Origin: Bedellia somnulentella
Taxonomy: Eukaryota > Arthropoda > Insecta > Lepidoptera > Bedelliidae
DNA length: 64,000 nt
Reading direction: 5' to 3'
Assembly: GCA_963576735.1 (NCBI GenBank)
Contig: OY755184.1
Span: 3,658,001 to 3,722,000, forward strand
How positions within the stretch are numbered: position 1 is the stretch's first letter; each line of letters begins with the position of its first letter. Both the position numbers and the translations under genes were made by a program. The notes under the pieces are model-generated. The model was not told the origin of the DNA. It made no database searches and saw only the letters and a program-made list of their open reading frames with translations. This document shows positions 10,945 through 21,762 of the stretch, piece by piece.

Positions 10945-11478
10945 GCATACATATGTCTTCTAACCACTATTGAAATTTTAAAATTTATTCTGAACTCAAT
11001 TCCGGATAGCGTTTTGAAAATGTTTTGATTTTAGGATTATTTGTTGACGTAAGTCTTACAATTCCGAAGGAATTAAATAAATTGTGATGAACACCTGTCA
11101 TAATTAATTTAATTCATACGCTCTTTTTTGACAGATTAGTATAAACAATATTCATTAGAAGTTAACGATAACTTTCTCATTACTATTTAGAAAACTTATA
11201 TTTACTTAAATAGGTATTGATTGGAACCCGTTTGCTATCTTAATCACTAACTGCATTTATAATATTACGAAAGACGAAGTGCGTAGGACATGTCACTTAG
11301 CATCGAATATCGTGCTTTTTCTTCTAACTTATTGATTAGGGCTGTAGTTGCGCGGCCTGTAGTTTGTGAGGTTAAGCACCACAAATTTTAATATTCGATG
11401 TAAATAATCCAACAAGTCTAATAAAAACGAATTTCTTCATTACAGATATTCGTGTTAATGCCATGCTGCTACTGCTTA
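10945..11478. other. No gene seen
   Basis: AT-rich unique sequence between the mariner remnant and an S2 copy. Confidence 0.5.
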
Positions 11479-11718
11479 GCTGTGTAGTGTCGGCTTAGAA
11501 TAGCACTACCCCATTTATTCCCATTAGTGATCATTAGAGGCGAATAAGGGTATCAGTGCTTTTTAAGTGATTTTTGGGCGATGTGGTTGGAGACCCATCA
11601 CCAAAAACATTTATTTTATTATCTTTTCCCCACTTAACTTCCGAAAATAGCTGAAGTTTTCTTATTCTGAAGCTCTGGCTATCCCTTTGAGGGATTTATG
11701 GCCGCAAGTATATTTATG
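11479..11718 (+). mobile_element. S2 copy, moderately diverged
   Basis: GCTGTGTAGTGTCGGCTTAG start, ACCCATCACCAAAAAC middle, GCTCTGGCTATCCC module. Tail short. Confidence 0.85.
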
Positions 11719-11889
11719 AAATTATGTATGTAGTATTGCGAAACTGGGCCGTGCCGCTAGTAAATAAATAATGTAGTAAACAATTTTAACTCTGTTATGT
11801 ATATTATTCAGACGTTTCAAATTAGTTTGGAGGTCTTAACGCCAAGGGTTGATAATAAACATATACTATTTCCTACGATGATGATGACA

Positions 11890-12152
11890 CTATAGAGGAT
11901 GGAGGAGGAAATTGATGAAAGAGATCTATAGAGATAACGTGGAAGGTAATGTGAGTAGAGGACGCTCATGGAAGACACAATTTAGTTAGCCCAAATGAAG
12001 AGTGTGCTCAAAAATGCAGGCGTCCGATGTATGAAGAATAAAAGATCATAAAAGATTGATGGATGTAAACGAAGCTAGAGAGGTATCCCAGGATTGTACA
12101 AAGTGTCTGCCTACCCTAATGGGAAATAATGGCGTGAATATATGTATTTAAT
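11890..12152 (+). repeat. Decayed LINE-A 3' end
   Basis: Plus-strand copy from the IERMDD region to CTACCCTAATGGG and a short tail. Several small deletions and stops show that it is old. Confidence 0.75.
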
Positions 12153-12417
12153 TATTGCCTACGTATAGAATTAGACAAATGTATGGTTATGCACATTCGT
12201 AGTATAAAGAGAAAAATATATTGAAACAAAATATCGGAACCGCATAGAGCATTTCGATAGCTTTCAATGCATCCAGGATTTCACGATACTGTCTAACTGT
12301 TCCCTGGGGGGTTTGTTCATGAAATTTGATCGCTAAATGTACGTCTACGTGAACCTTTACTAACCTGTTGCTATTTTCCGTTATATTCAGTTACTTCTCT
12401 TTTATTCCTATCAATAT

Positions 12418-12625
12418 AGTCACGGCTTTAAATTTTAAAAAAAGTCGGTACATATTCAGATTTAGAAATTCTTCAGCCACCTATGAAAGTTGTGTAAGGA
12501 AAAGTTTGAAAGGGAGAAAGTAAGGTCGGTGACGGATCTCGTGCCGCATCGCCCAAATAATAACTTCAAAAGCCTTAAAACCCTAAGTCACCTGTTACGA
12601 CATCCGAGGAAAAAATTACACTAAA
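12418..12625 (-). repeat. Old S2 copy
   Basis: Diverged module (CACGGCTTTAAATTTT), CGCATCGCCCAAA and CACCTGTTACGACATCC. A younger S2 sits at its end. Confidence 0.6.
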
Positions 12626-12628
12626 TAA

Positions 12629-12881
12629 CATACATACATACATACATATACTCACGGCTATAAATCCCTAGAAAGGGTAGCCAGAGCTAAGGAATTAAAA
12701 TTCCTCAGCTACTTTTCGAAGTTGCGTGCGGAAAAGAAGGTAAAATAAAGGTTGTTGGTGATGGGTCTCCAACCGCATCGCCCAAAAATCCCTTAAAAAG
12801 CCCTAATACCGTTAGTCGCCTCTTACGTACACCCACCGGAAGAAATGGGGTAGTGCTATTCTAAGCCGACACTACACAGCA
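12629..12881 (-). mobile_element. S2 copy, complete, young
   Basis: (CATA)n tail at 12629-12650, full module and head ending CACTACACAGC. Few differences from the copies at 26270 and 47401. Confidence 0.9.
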
Positions 12882-12884
12882 ATA

Positions 12885-13303
12885 TTTATGTATCCTAGTA
12901 GTATTTACGTGATGCTCGTTGCATAGGAATCTGTATTAGGCCCATTTATATTTTTAGTTTATATTCATAATTTACAGTTCTTGGTCGATAAATGTACTGA
13001 TACCGTTTATGCATATGCATGCCTCATTCTTAGTTTTTAATGATAAGAGTATTTTTAGTATTGGGCTCGCAAAATTTTTAGTATTTGTGATAATTTTACT
13101 TGTTTAACTTTGCAACACTCCCGCCGAGCGCATACGTTTCGCATATACATTGGCACGCACTTGTGTGCATAATTTAGCAAAAGCAAACAAAGCATGTATT
13201 TCGAGTTAATTCGAGAAATGTGCGGCCTTCCGCTGTGTTTTAAAATAGATATCTATTTTAAAACAGATATTAATTTTCGTGCCCATCTGTAGGCACCCAT
13301 TCA
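12885..13303. other. No gene seen
   Basis: Includes a short self-inverse AAAATAGATATCTATTTT with a second AACAGATAT nearby (13242-13270), otherwise plain AT-rich sequence. Confidence 0.45.
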
Positions 13304-13518
13304 GTGGCTGTTTTAGCCCATTTTTCCGGATGCATTCGACAGACGTGTCCGGCCCAGGTCCACCGGCGTAGGGGAAGGCCTAGGAGGAGATGGAGGGACG
13401 ACCTGGACAGGTTTGATCCAGGGTGGTGGTGTACAGCCTTAGACAGAGATGTGTGGGCTCAAAATTGTGAGGCCTTTGCCCAGCAGTGGGAAATGAATTA
13501 GGCTATAATAATAATAAA
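13304..13518 (+). repeat. 3' end of a second RTE-like LINE (LINE-B)
   Basis: It encodes the C-terminal motif GRPRRRWRDDLDRF, then WWCTALDRDVWAQ and EAFAQQWEMN with a stop, followed by TAGGCTATAATAATAATAA. This arrangement is typical of a common lepidopteran LINE with a (TAA)n tail. Only the last ~210 bp are present. An S2 copy starts directly after it. Confidence 0.8.
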
Positions 13519-13531
13519 TTTTCGTAGCGTC

Positions 13532-13992
13532 ACCGTGTAGTGCCGGCTTAGAATGTCACTGCCCCTTTCTACCCACGGGTGTCGTAAGAGGCGACTAAGT
13601 GTTAGGCTTTTTAAAGTAATTTTTGGGCGATGCGGTTGGAGACCCATCACCAACGATATTTTATTTCTACTATATTGTCCACTATCAACTTCTTCATACA
13701 TGCTCTTTTATTCTTTATACTGCGGAAACCTGCCTTTTTGAGCACATTTTCTATTTGATCCAATTGAATAAAAGAGCATGTATGAAAAGATTGATGGATG
13801 TAAACGAAGCCAGAGAGGTTTGCCAGGATCGTACAAAGTGGCGATCGATAGTCTCTGCCTACCCCAATGGGAACTAACGGCGAGAGAATATGTATGTATT
13901 TAAGTATCAACTTCCAAATGTGGCTGAGGAGTTTCCAGCTCTAAATTGTAACTTCTTTTTGGGATTTTTGACCGCGAATATATGTATGTATG
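13532..13992 (+). mobile_element. S2 copy split by a twin-primed LINE-A
   Basis: Flanks TTTCGTAGCGTC (13520-13531) and TTTCGTCGCGTC (13993-14004) look like a 12-bp duplication with one mismatch. The S2 sequence stops at 13692 and resumes at 13905, with LINE-A between. Confidence 0.88.
13693..13904 (+). mobile_element. Twin-primed LINE-A 3' end nested in S2
   Basis: This 212-bp insertion is bounded by a perfect 10-bp duplication TATCAACTTC (13683-13692 and 13905-13914) that splits an S2 copy. Its left third (to about 13763) is minus-oriented LINE-A; the rest (from about 13767) is plus-oriented and ends in the (GTAT)n tail. About 20 nt around AAAAGAGCATGTATGAA occur in both halves. Opposite halves within one TSD are the signature of twin priming. 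Confidence 0.85.
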
Positions 13993-14077
13993 TTTCGTCG
14001 CGTCTCCAATGCGTCTCGGAAGTAGGTAGTAACGTCATGTACTTTTTTTTACTTAAACACAATAACTTTTCTTTTGA

Positions 14078-14222
14078 TACATACATACATACATCCATCC
14101 TGACGTCCCTCAGCAGGGACAAAGGGCCTTGAGTAGATTTCTCCATCTGGCTCGATCTTGGGCAGCGGCTGCGAGATCCTCCCACTTTGCCTCATGCTCC
14201 ACAGAACGTCGAGAATACCATA
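14078..14222 (-). repeat. 3' end of a third RTE-like LINE (LINE-C)
   Basis: The minus strand encodes EAKWEDLAAAAQDRARWR then NLLKALCPC and a stop, followed by a (GTAT)n tail at 14078-14100. The C-terminus is RTE-like but distinct from LINE-A and LINE-B. It therefore shows a third LINE lineage using the same type of tail. Confidence 0.72.
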
Positions 14223-14267
14223 AATAAATACATAAATATACTATGACGACTTACTACTACGATTTTA

Positions 14268-14480
14268 GTTTCCATAAGGTAGGCAGAGGCTATCGATCAC
14301 CAAATTGACGGGATCGGCAAACCATTTGATCTGAATCGTCCTCTACTGACATAACAATCCACATGGGCTAATTTACCGGTTGTCTTTATCCATCCTTTCT
14401 ATGTGCCCAAAACATTTAACCTTAGTTTGATGCCATACACGATAGAACTATCCTTCTTGATATTTTAAAAATCATCCCTC
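14268..14480 (-). repeat. Strongly decayed LINE-A fragment
   Basis: The minus strand shows remnants of the 3' coding region (GGTAGGCAGAGGCTATCGATC near the tail side, then CATCCTTTCTATGTGCCC), with large internal losses. Confidence 0.55.
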
Positions 14481-14530
14481 GTCTAAAAAGCTGCGGTGCA
14501 GCATACTTACACTTAAATACATATACATTC

Positions 14531-14762
14531 GCTGTGTAGCTTTAGTTTAGAATAACACTACCCCATTGCAGCCCATGGATGTTTGTAAGAGGTGACTCAG
14601 GGTTTTTGGGCTTTTTAAGTGATTTTTGGGCGATGCGGTTGGAGCCCCCTCACCAAGAACTTTATTTTACAATCTTTTCCCCACTCAACTTCCAAAAGTG
14701 TCTGAGGAATTTCTTGCTCTAAAGCTTTGGTTACCCCTTTTAGGAATTAACAGCCGATATAA
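14531..14762 (+). repeat. S2 copy, diverged, no tail
   Basis: GCTGTGTAGCTTTAGTTTAG, GGGCGATGCGGTTGGAGCC and TGGTTACCCC. It ends at AACAGCCGATAT without a clear (GTAT)n. Confidence 0.75.
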
Positions 14763-14815
14763 AATTCCTAAATTATTACTGTTCCTTATGACTTTGCCGA
14801 AATCGGGTAATAAAT

Positions 14816-15175
14816 TATGGTCGGTGATGGGTATCTAGCCACATTGTCCAAACATACATACATACATACATACATATACTCACGGCTGTAAATCCCTTAA
14901 CGGGGTAGCCAGAGCTTTGGAATGATAAATTCCTCAGCCACTTTTGGAAGTTGATTGGGAGAAAGATGATAATAATAAACGTTTTTGGTGACGGGTCTCC
15001 AACCACATCGCCCAAAAATCACTTAAAAAGCCCCTATACCCTTAGTCATCTCCTACGATCACCCACGGGTAGAAATGGGGTAGTGTTATTCTAAACCGAC
15101 ACTACACGACACCAAACATAACTTAAAAAGTCCCAAAATTCTATCCACCCTTTACACCCGCCTATCTACGCACTA
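14816..15175 (-). repeat. Old S2 split by a younger S2
   Basis: 14816-14850 matches the GGTGATGGGT..CCAACC..CATCGCCCA block. 15112-15175 continues with AACTTAAAAAGTCCC and the CACCC head side. The insert is at 14857-15111. Confidence 0.6.
14857..15111 (-). mobile_element. S2 copy nested in S2, 9-bp TSD
   Basis: The duplication CCAAACATA (14848-14856 and 15112-15120) bounds a full copy with a long (CATA)n tail and a head ending CACTACACG. Confidence 0.88.
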
Positions 15176-15360
15176 GGTAGCATCATCATCATACCTTCGT
15201 GTGTTCAAAAGACTATTCTTCGAAAATTTATTCATCGAAAAATTTATAACAGAATTTTCACAGTGCAATAAATTGTTACAGCAAAATCTACGTTGTTTGG
15301 GCCCTTATTTCTGCAACTATCGTTTGTTCGATATAACGTCATTTCAAAATGTTTATAGTA

Positions 15361-15598
15361 AAGACGACGTCCGTGGTCGAGTGGATAGGTGACTAGTTTC
15401 TTGGTCGGGAGGTTGCGGATTCGATCCCCGCTGAACGCAACATTTATGTGATGCGCATAAATGATTGTTTCTTAGTCTTGGATGTTATTAATATGTGTAT
15501 TTTATAATATCAAATATATCGTTGAGTTAATATCCCGTAACACAAGTCTTACTTAGTTTGGGGCTAACTAAAAAGTAAGAAAAAGTACACGTTACTTC
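15361..15598 (+). mobile_element. S3 SINE, tRNA-headed
   Basis: The head GACGTCCGTGGTCGAGTGG (A-box TGGTCGAGTGG) and GGATTCGATCCCCGC (B-box) is tRNA-like. The body contains ATGTGATGCGCATAAATG and GTAACACAAGTCTTACTTAG, a layout seen in a widespread lepidopteran SINE. It is unrelated to the S1 body. Confidence 0.8.
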
Positions 15599-15613
15599 CA
15601 TGAAAATTAACAT

Positions 15614-15977
15614 AAACATAACATAACATAAACGTTCACGCCGAATATCCCCGAAGGGGTTGGCAGAGGTACTAATACTTCTGAAAAGCACGTGACTTTG
15701 TCACCTGGTGTTCAGAGTACCCACGTTTTGCATGGACAGTGTACTCACGTGATAGGGGGCAGGCCTATCGCCGTTTTGTACGAATACACTGTCACATGAC
15801 TAAGTACAACTCAGCCATGTGGGTTTCCTCACGAGGTTTTCCCTCACCGTTAACAACCGTGATAAATTAACCACACATATGTGTTTTAGAAAAGACAAAT
15901 TGGTGTAGGCCCGACCCGGGATTTGAACACTAGTCGTTTGCACGATAACCGGTGTTCTACCCATTGAGCTATCACAG
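15614..15977 (-). mobile_element. S1 SINE with perfect 15-bp TSD
   Basis: The duplication CATGAAAATTAACAT (15599-15613 and 15978-15992) bounds a complete copy with tail, body and tRNA head (B-box complement GGATTTGAAC). It inserted just after an S3 element. Confidence 0.92.
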
Positions 15978-16097
15978 CATGAAAATTAACATTTAAATTT
16001 TATAGTTGAACTGACTGGTGTAGACCTATTCGTCAGTTTATGAGTTTATGTTCGTGATATTTTGAGTCAAGTCACAATAAATATGAAATGTTACATG

Positions 16098-16347
16098 CTT
16101 ACGGCCATAAATCCCAAAAAGGGGTTGCCAGGGCTTCAGAGCTAGAAACTTCTCAGCCCCATTTGGAAGCTGATACGGGACAAGATGGTAGAAATAAAAT
16201 GTCATTGGTGATGGGTCTCCAACCGCATCGCCCAAAAACCACTTAATAAAAGCCCTATACCCATAACCCTTAGTCAACTCTTACGACACCCGTGGGTAGA
16301 AAGGGGTTTAAGGGGTAGTGACATTCTAAGCCGGCAATACACGGCAA
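16098..16347 (-). mobile_element. S2 copy, nearly complete
   Basis: TTACGGCCATAAATCCC module, ACCGCATCGCCCAAAAACC and head GCCGGCAATACACGGC. The variant is the one with CCGTGGGTAGAAAGGGG. The tail is lost. Confidence 0.85.
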
Positions 16348-16349
16348 AC

Positions 16350-17168
16350 TGAAAAGTTAGTGATAGGAATAATACGACATACCTACAATATACATATACA
16401 CAATATATAAACCAAACCATATATCTTTTTAAGGCCTCTGTGCAATCAAAACGGTTGACCCTAGATTTCCATAATATCAATGTACCCAAAAATCATGCAA
16501 ATCGGATTGGTGACAAAACTTCAGCCCTGTTAGTATAAATAATTTTAGCCTTACAATTCTCTAAAGGCTGCTCTTACGAGATTTTTCACTGTGTACTCAT
16601 TTTATAGAATATTACCGCCGCATATGTGTATACGAAACATTTTAAGATTCCTATGTTATCTAACTTATGTTAGATAGCGATAGTGTCAGACTGTCGTTAG
16701 TTTGGTAGTATAGAAACTTTTACTTTTTTTATTGGAAAAAAAAGTTTAATGTATTTTTATTCATTCTTCTCAATACCTTCCGAAGCAATGTTACAATCAT
16801 GTTTTCTATATGTAAGTAATAACTTTATTTTAAAGAAGGAAGAAAAGAAAAGAAAGGTTTTTAATTTGTTACTAACTACATTAAATAAAATTTTAAATAA
16901 CTAAAACACAATTTACAAAATAAATAAGAAAGAACAAAACAAAGTGAAAACAATATTAATAGGAATAAACAAAAAAATAAAATAAGTCAATATCAACATA
17001 TCAAGGGAAAAAAAACATTCATTTTTAAGATCAATAAAATTTGAGATTAAAAAAAAATGATCTTATTTAAATCTGACCAACCAGGATAGAAAACATAAGC
17101 ACCATTCTGATGTTTTTAACTTTAATGTACTTTAACTATCGTTATATATATAAATTTATTTATTATTT
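16350..17168. other. No gene seen
   Basis: AT-rich, with long A runs at 16840-17060. Confidence 0.5.
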
Positions 17169-17418
17169 GCCGTGTAGTGTCGGCTTAGAATAGCACTACC
17201 CCGTTTCTACCGATGGGTGTACGTAAGAGGCGACTAACGGTATTGGGGCTTTTAAGGTATTTTTGAGCGATACGGCTGGACACACATCACTAACAACCTT
17301 TACTTTACCATCTTTTCCCCACTCAATTTCCAAAAGCGGCTGAGGAATTTCTAATACCTTAGCTCTGGCTACCCCTTCTAGGGATTTATAGCCGTTAGTA
17401 TATGTTATGTTATGTTAT
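17169..17418 (+). mobile_element. S2 copy with an S1-like (TTATG)n tail
   Basis: Complete from GCCGTGTAGTGTCGGC to TTATAGCCGTTAG. It then ends in ATATGTTATGTTATG rather than (GTAT)n, the tail type seen on S1. Confidence 0.85.
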
Positions 17419-17699
17419 TCAAAAGCCCCAATAAATTTAACTCAGGTAACGAAAGAGAGAGTACACGTGCGACCAGATGTGACCTATGAACTTTGACATC
17501 CAATAACAAGTATATGTTAGCGTTAAAGAAGATGTCTTTGTGCTGAATTATATGTCTTAAAATAATAAACAGGGTAGCAACATCAGTACATTTCATCGAA
17601 CAGAAACACAGGATCAAATGTCACCTACGCGTGCACTGTAGTGTTAAAAGTATTTTAAATATTATAAAAATATTGCTTAGATATGTTTAGTGTCGGCTT

Positions 17700-17920
17700 G
17701 GTACATAAACTCACACTACTCGTATAAATCCCTAGAAGGGGTAGCCAGGGCTAAGGAATCAGAAGTTCCTCAGCCACTTTTGGAAGTTAAGTGGGGAAAA
17801 GAGGGTGCTAAACTAAAGGTTGTTGGTGATGGGTCGCCAACCGCCTCGCCAAAAAATACATCTTACATACACCCACGGAAAGAAATGGGTTAGTGCTATT
17901 CTAAGCCTACACAACACAGC
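17700..17920 (-). mobile_element. S2 copy, internal deletion
   Basis: Module and middle are normal, but about 30 bp are missing between the CGCCAAAAAATAC and CACCCACGG parts. The S1 at 17929 begins immediately after. Confidence 0.82.
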
Positions 17921-17928
17921 AAACTAAT

Positions 17929-18287
17929 GACATAACATAAACGTTCACGCCAAAAATCCCCGAAGGGGTTGGCAGAGGTACTAATACTTCTGAACATCAT
18001 GTGACTTTGTCACCTGGTGTTCAGAGTACGCACGTTTTGCGTGGACAGTGTACTCACGTGATAGGGGACAGGCCTATCGCCGTTTTTTACGAATACACTG
18101 TCACATGACTAAGTACAACTCAGCCATGTGGGTTTCCTCACGATGTTTTCCTGCACCGTTAACAACCATGATAAATTAACCACATATATGTCTTTAGAAA
18201 ACACAAATTGGTGTAGACCCGACCAGGGATTTGAACACTAGTCGTTTGCACGATAACCGGTGATCTACCCATTAAGCTATCACGGTT
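17929..18287 (-). mobile_element. S1 SINE with 10-bp TSD, 80 bp before exon 1
   Basis: The duplication GCAAACTAAT (17919-17928 and 18288-18297) bounds a full copy. The left duplication overlaps the end of an S2 copy, so S1 landed at the edge of S2. Confidence 0.9.
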
Positions 18288-18366
18288 GCAAACTAATTTA
18301 TTTAAAATATCCGTATAAATGCGAATTAATTAAAATAAGGAATAAAAGTAATGTATTTCTTTACAG

Positions 18367-18500
18367 TGTTCTATCCTCCAAATGAAAATGTTGAATAACC
18401 TGAAAGTTGAGAACGCGTCTCACTGCACCACCCCGTCGGACACACACAACGATCTCACCACGGTCAAAGTGGGGTGTCTGCATATCAACCCGGCTACCAA
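18367..18500 (+). CDS. Host gene coding exon 1 of 3 seen (134 nt)
   Basis: The sequence shows a pyrimidine-rich acceptor (TTTCTTTACAG) before the exon and a near-ideal donor (AA|GTAAGT) after it, enclosing 134 nt with one open frame from the first base. It encodes about 44 residues, including LKVENASHCTTPSDTHND and VKVGCLHINPAT, and leaves two bases (AA) that pair with the first base of the exon at 35295 to make a Lys codon. Codon use is richer in GC than the surrounding DNA. Two in-frame ATGs near the start (18382, 18388) could be initiators, but the good acceptor suggests either 5'UTR or more coding sequence upstream. No repeat family in the window matches it. The exon is well supported; the protein identity is inferred under exon 2. 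Confidence 0.75.
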
Positions 18501-18789
18501 GTAAGTGGTTTTACTTCTGTTTTGCAAATACATACACTATATTTTAATATTAGTTAAAAAAAGTTTATATATTCTATTATATATGTCGTAAAATGTATAT
18601 ATGTATTTTATTTAAAAATCTTTATATATATTGCATATGTATTGTATTTATTTAATATTATTTATTTTATGGAATACTATCTGTAAGTGTGTTAGAACTT
18701 AATAAATATTTAGTAATATTTAAAATAGATAGATAATAGTTTGATGAATAATTTTAGTTTTTAAGCAAATCAGTTTAATTTATTGGACA

Positions 18790-18925
18790 TCTACCGAACA
18801 TGTTTTTAATCCAGCAAATCTTCCCATTCATGGGTTGTAGTTTGTACTTTGGCTTTTGTACCTATCTTTTTTGTAATTGTTGTTTTTTTTTGTAATGTGC
18901 AATAAAGAGTTTTTATTATTATTAG
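18790..18925 (+). repeat. Probable LINE 3' tail with AATAAAGAG and (TTA)n
   Basis: Ends in GTGCAATAAAGAGTTTTTATTATTATTA. This resembles the ends of the repeats at 10.6 and 44.7 kb, but the upstream part is diverged. Confidence 0.4.
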
Positions 18926-19140
18926 CTGTCCTGGCAAACGTTGTTTTACGGAATTTCTAGTCGATAAATTGAAAATAAAATGATAGGGGTTTACAACCGT
19001 CATCACTTAGGAGCATAAAAAATAGTTATAAAACTATTTTCAGAAAATAAAATATGCAAAATTTCATTTAAATCGGTTCAGCTGTTTCGGAGGAGTTTGG
19101 TGACAAACACTGTGATACGTGAATTTTATATATTAAATGT
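18926..19140 (+). repeat. Dispersed repeat with AAATTTCATTTAAATCGGTT
   Basis: GCTGTCCTGGCAAACGTTG at the start and ATCGGTTCAGCTGTTTCGG near the end are typical of a widespread insect repeat. No coding part remains. Confidence 0.4.
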
Positions 19141-19500
19141 AGGCTATAGATTCCAAAAAAAGGGGGCAGAATTTCAGAATGCCAACTTCCTAAGCATCTT
19201 TTTTAAGTCGAGTGAGGAAAAAATTGTTGAACAAAGATTGTTGGTGATGGGTTTCCAACCACATTTTGTGAGATGAATGGGGTAAAAACTTGAAAATAAA
19301 GGTTGTTTAACTACCAAAAAGGCTTAATATTTTATGTCGCCTTTTATGAAACTATGGGACTCCAACCACATCGCCCAACCAAACTTAAGCATTAAAAATA
19401 TCAGAAAGCTTAAAAACCCTTATTACCCTAAGTCACCTCTTACGACAACCGCAGGAAGAAATGCGTCAGTGCTATTCTTAGCTTAAACTACATAGCCACA
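19140..19500 (-). repeat. Old, rearranged S2 copy
   Basis: Two partial S2 middles (GTTGGTGATGGGTTTCCAAC near 19240; CTCCAACCACATCGCCC near 19350) and one head near 19430-19500. This suggests tandem or nested decay. Confidence 0.5.
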
Positions 19501-19731
19501 CATAATAAAGATAAGATTATAGCCATTATTACAGATGGGTGGTACGTCGGGTCTATAAATTCAAGCATATTAGGTAACTAACAGCATCCTTGTACGTGAT
19601 TTAGATGCGGTTTGCCGTCTTAATGTACAACAAGGGTAAACTGATACCGCTAATGACATTGAATAATTGATGTGCTTAACTATACTTGTCAATATGCGAC
19701 AGTTACAGTGGCCAATGCTTATCCTATTAAT

Positions 19732-19985
19732 ATTATAAATGTGAAAGTTGAGATGTTTGGATGTTTGTGTGTTTGCGGCAAAAAGGCTCCTCAAGTACAT
19801 AATGTATAAGAATAAAATTAGACAGAATGCTAGATAATGACCCAAATTGTAACATAGGATACTTTTTATCCCGGATAAATTTGACCAATTAAATATTCAC
19901 GCGTGATTGAACTGAGAGTACCGGAAAAAACGCCTAAGGTTTGGCATAAGCAAATTTACAGTACCAAGTCTGTCGAGTCAGCGAG
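19732..19985 (+). mobile_element. Small Helitron-like element, copy 1
   Basis: About 254 bp from A|TCCTATTAATATTATAAATG to GTCAGCGAGT (CTAG mutated to CGAG). It is nearly colinear with 25780-26044. Confidence 0.65.
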
Positions 19986-20114
19986 TGTAATTAATACACT
20001 TCGAGTAAAGATTGTTACATATTAGATTTCGTCGAATGTAGTGTCGTGGTATTTGCGTTGTATTGATTCTGTTTATACGTTAGTGATTGGTTTTGGTTGT
20101 TAGGTTTAAATAGT

Positions 20115-20343
20115 CCCGTGTAGTGCCGGCTTAGAATGTCACTACCACTACCCACGGGCGTCGTAAAAGGTCACTAAGGGTATGGAAATTTTCAGGTGGA
20201 TTTTGTGCAATGCGGTTGGAGACCCATCACCAACGATACTTTATTTCTACCATATTCTGCCATATCAATTTCCAAATGTGACTGAGGAAGCTCTGGCTAC
20301 ACCTTTTTGGGATTTGTGGCCGCAAGTATGTGTATGTATGTAT
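20115..20343 (+). mobile_element. S2 copy
   Basis: CCGTGTAGTGCCGGCTTAG to GCTCTGGCTACACC and a (GTAT)n tail at 20326-20343, with small losses in the head. Confidence 0.82.
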
Positions 20344-21604
20344 GATGTTAGTATTCTAGTGTGTAAAGTTGAAGTGATTCTGTTTATACGTTGAAAATTA
20401 ATTTTGGTTGTTAGATTTAGCTAGCATTTTGTAATGTTGTGGTAAAAATCCGCGACCTACCGCAATGTTGAGATCTAGGTTTTATTTTAAGTGCTTGCAC
20501 CTTTAAAGGTGCCTTCCTACCGCCCGCAGCCGCCTTTTAACGGAAATCTCAGCAGCTAACACATCAAAATATAGTGTTAAATGTCGTAAATTAAAAAAAA
20601 AAAAAAATTTAATACTTTAATAGAAGTTAGGTCAGAAATTATTTTAAGAAAGTCTTGTTAAAGATATGAAACGTAATTCAAACTTATTTTAATCAATAAA
20701 CAAAACTCACAGACACTGTTATTTAATACCATAATAAGTGTTCAACAACAAAGGGTCCGCCAAAGGTGATGCCAAATTATAGATACAATGATTTTATATT
20801 TAAAGGCCGAAAATACTTAAGAATGACAACATAAAAATATAATGTTCTATAACTAAATTACTCTCACCTAAATTGTAAATACAAGTAAAATAAATTATGT
20901 CTTGTACGACATTAAAACTCATTTATACGAAGTTAAACTTTCAACGGCATTTATAAAACAAACTTAGGACATAACAGTCTTTGTAGCTTAACGAAACAAG
21001 CTCAGTACTAGAGGTTGTTAGGTCAAGTTCCTATCCTGTTGGACTTACATTTCCGTATTTCGAAATAGAACCAGTTACTCGAATCACCTGCTTCGGAAGC
21101 CATGGAAAGCATAACAATTTCTGAAGTTTTGTAAAAACAACGTTGGGAAATCGAGTCCAGTTATTTCTGTAAATTGCTAAAATAAACAGTTCGCTTTATA
21201 GTTAGTTGTTGGATGCAAAAGTCTGTGATGCAAATTTAATACTTTAATTAACGATTTCTAAGATGACGGTATAAATATAGTCGTTGGTGACAAGTTGGTA
21301 ACCATTTATGGTGTATCGATCACTTTCAGAGCTCTGAATAATTTAAGCGTTCCAGTATGTAATATTTACTTTCTCATATTGCATTTTTTATTTTCTCACA
21401 TACTTATGTAAATCTGTTGTTTGTAGTAGCAAGAAAGGAGATTACAATAAAAGTTAATATATTTAATAATGTGACGAGTGAGAGAATGGCTTAAGGTGTT
21501 GATGATGTGAAGATGGTAATAAATTGATTCGCCGTATAAGTTGGTGGCACCAATCATTATATTATAGAATGCATAGCTATGTAATGTAGTTATAATCTTA
21601 ACCA
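20344..21604. other. No gene seen
   Basis: Plain AT-rich intron-like sequence with a short CTACCGC/GCGACC patch near 20450-20540 and an A run near 20590. Confidence 0.5.
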
Positions 21605-21762
21605 TATCTGCCCACGGGGTCATTAAAGATTCTTGAGATCCATTACCTCTAATCCTTGCTTCTACCAATCAACTTCTAAAAGTGGTTGAGGAGTTTGTAA
21701 AGCTGAGGACCTGGCAAGCCTCTTTTGTAATTTATACCCACCAATTAATATGTATGTATTCA
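21605..21762 (+). repeat. Old S2 3' half
   Basis: CCAATCAACTTCTAAAAGTG, GGTTGAGGAGTTTG, a weak module and a short GTATGTATT tail. Confidence 0.45.

Noticed and set aside
15361..15440. Second tRNA-like sequence
   Set aside because: Head of S3, followed by the SINE body; not an independent tRNA gene.
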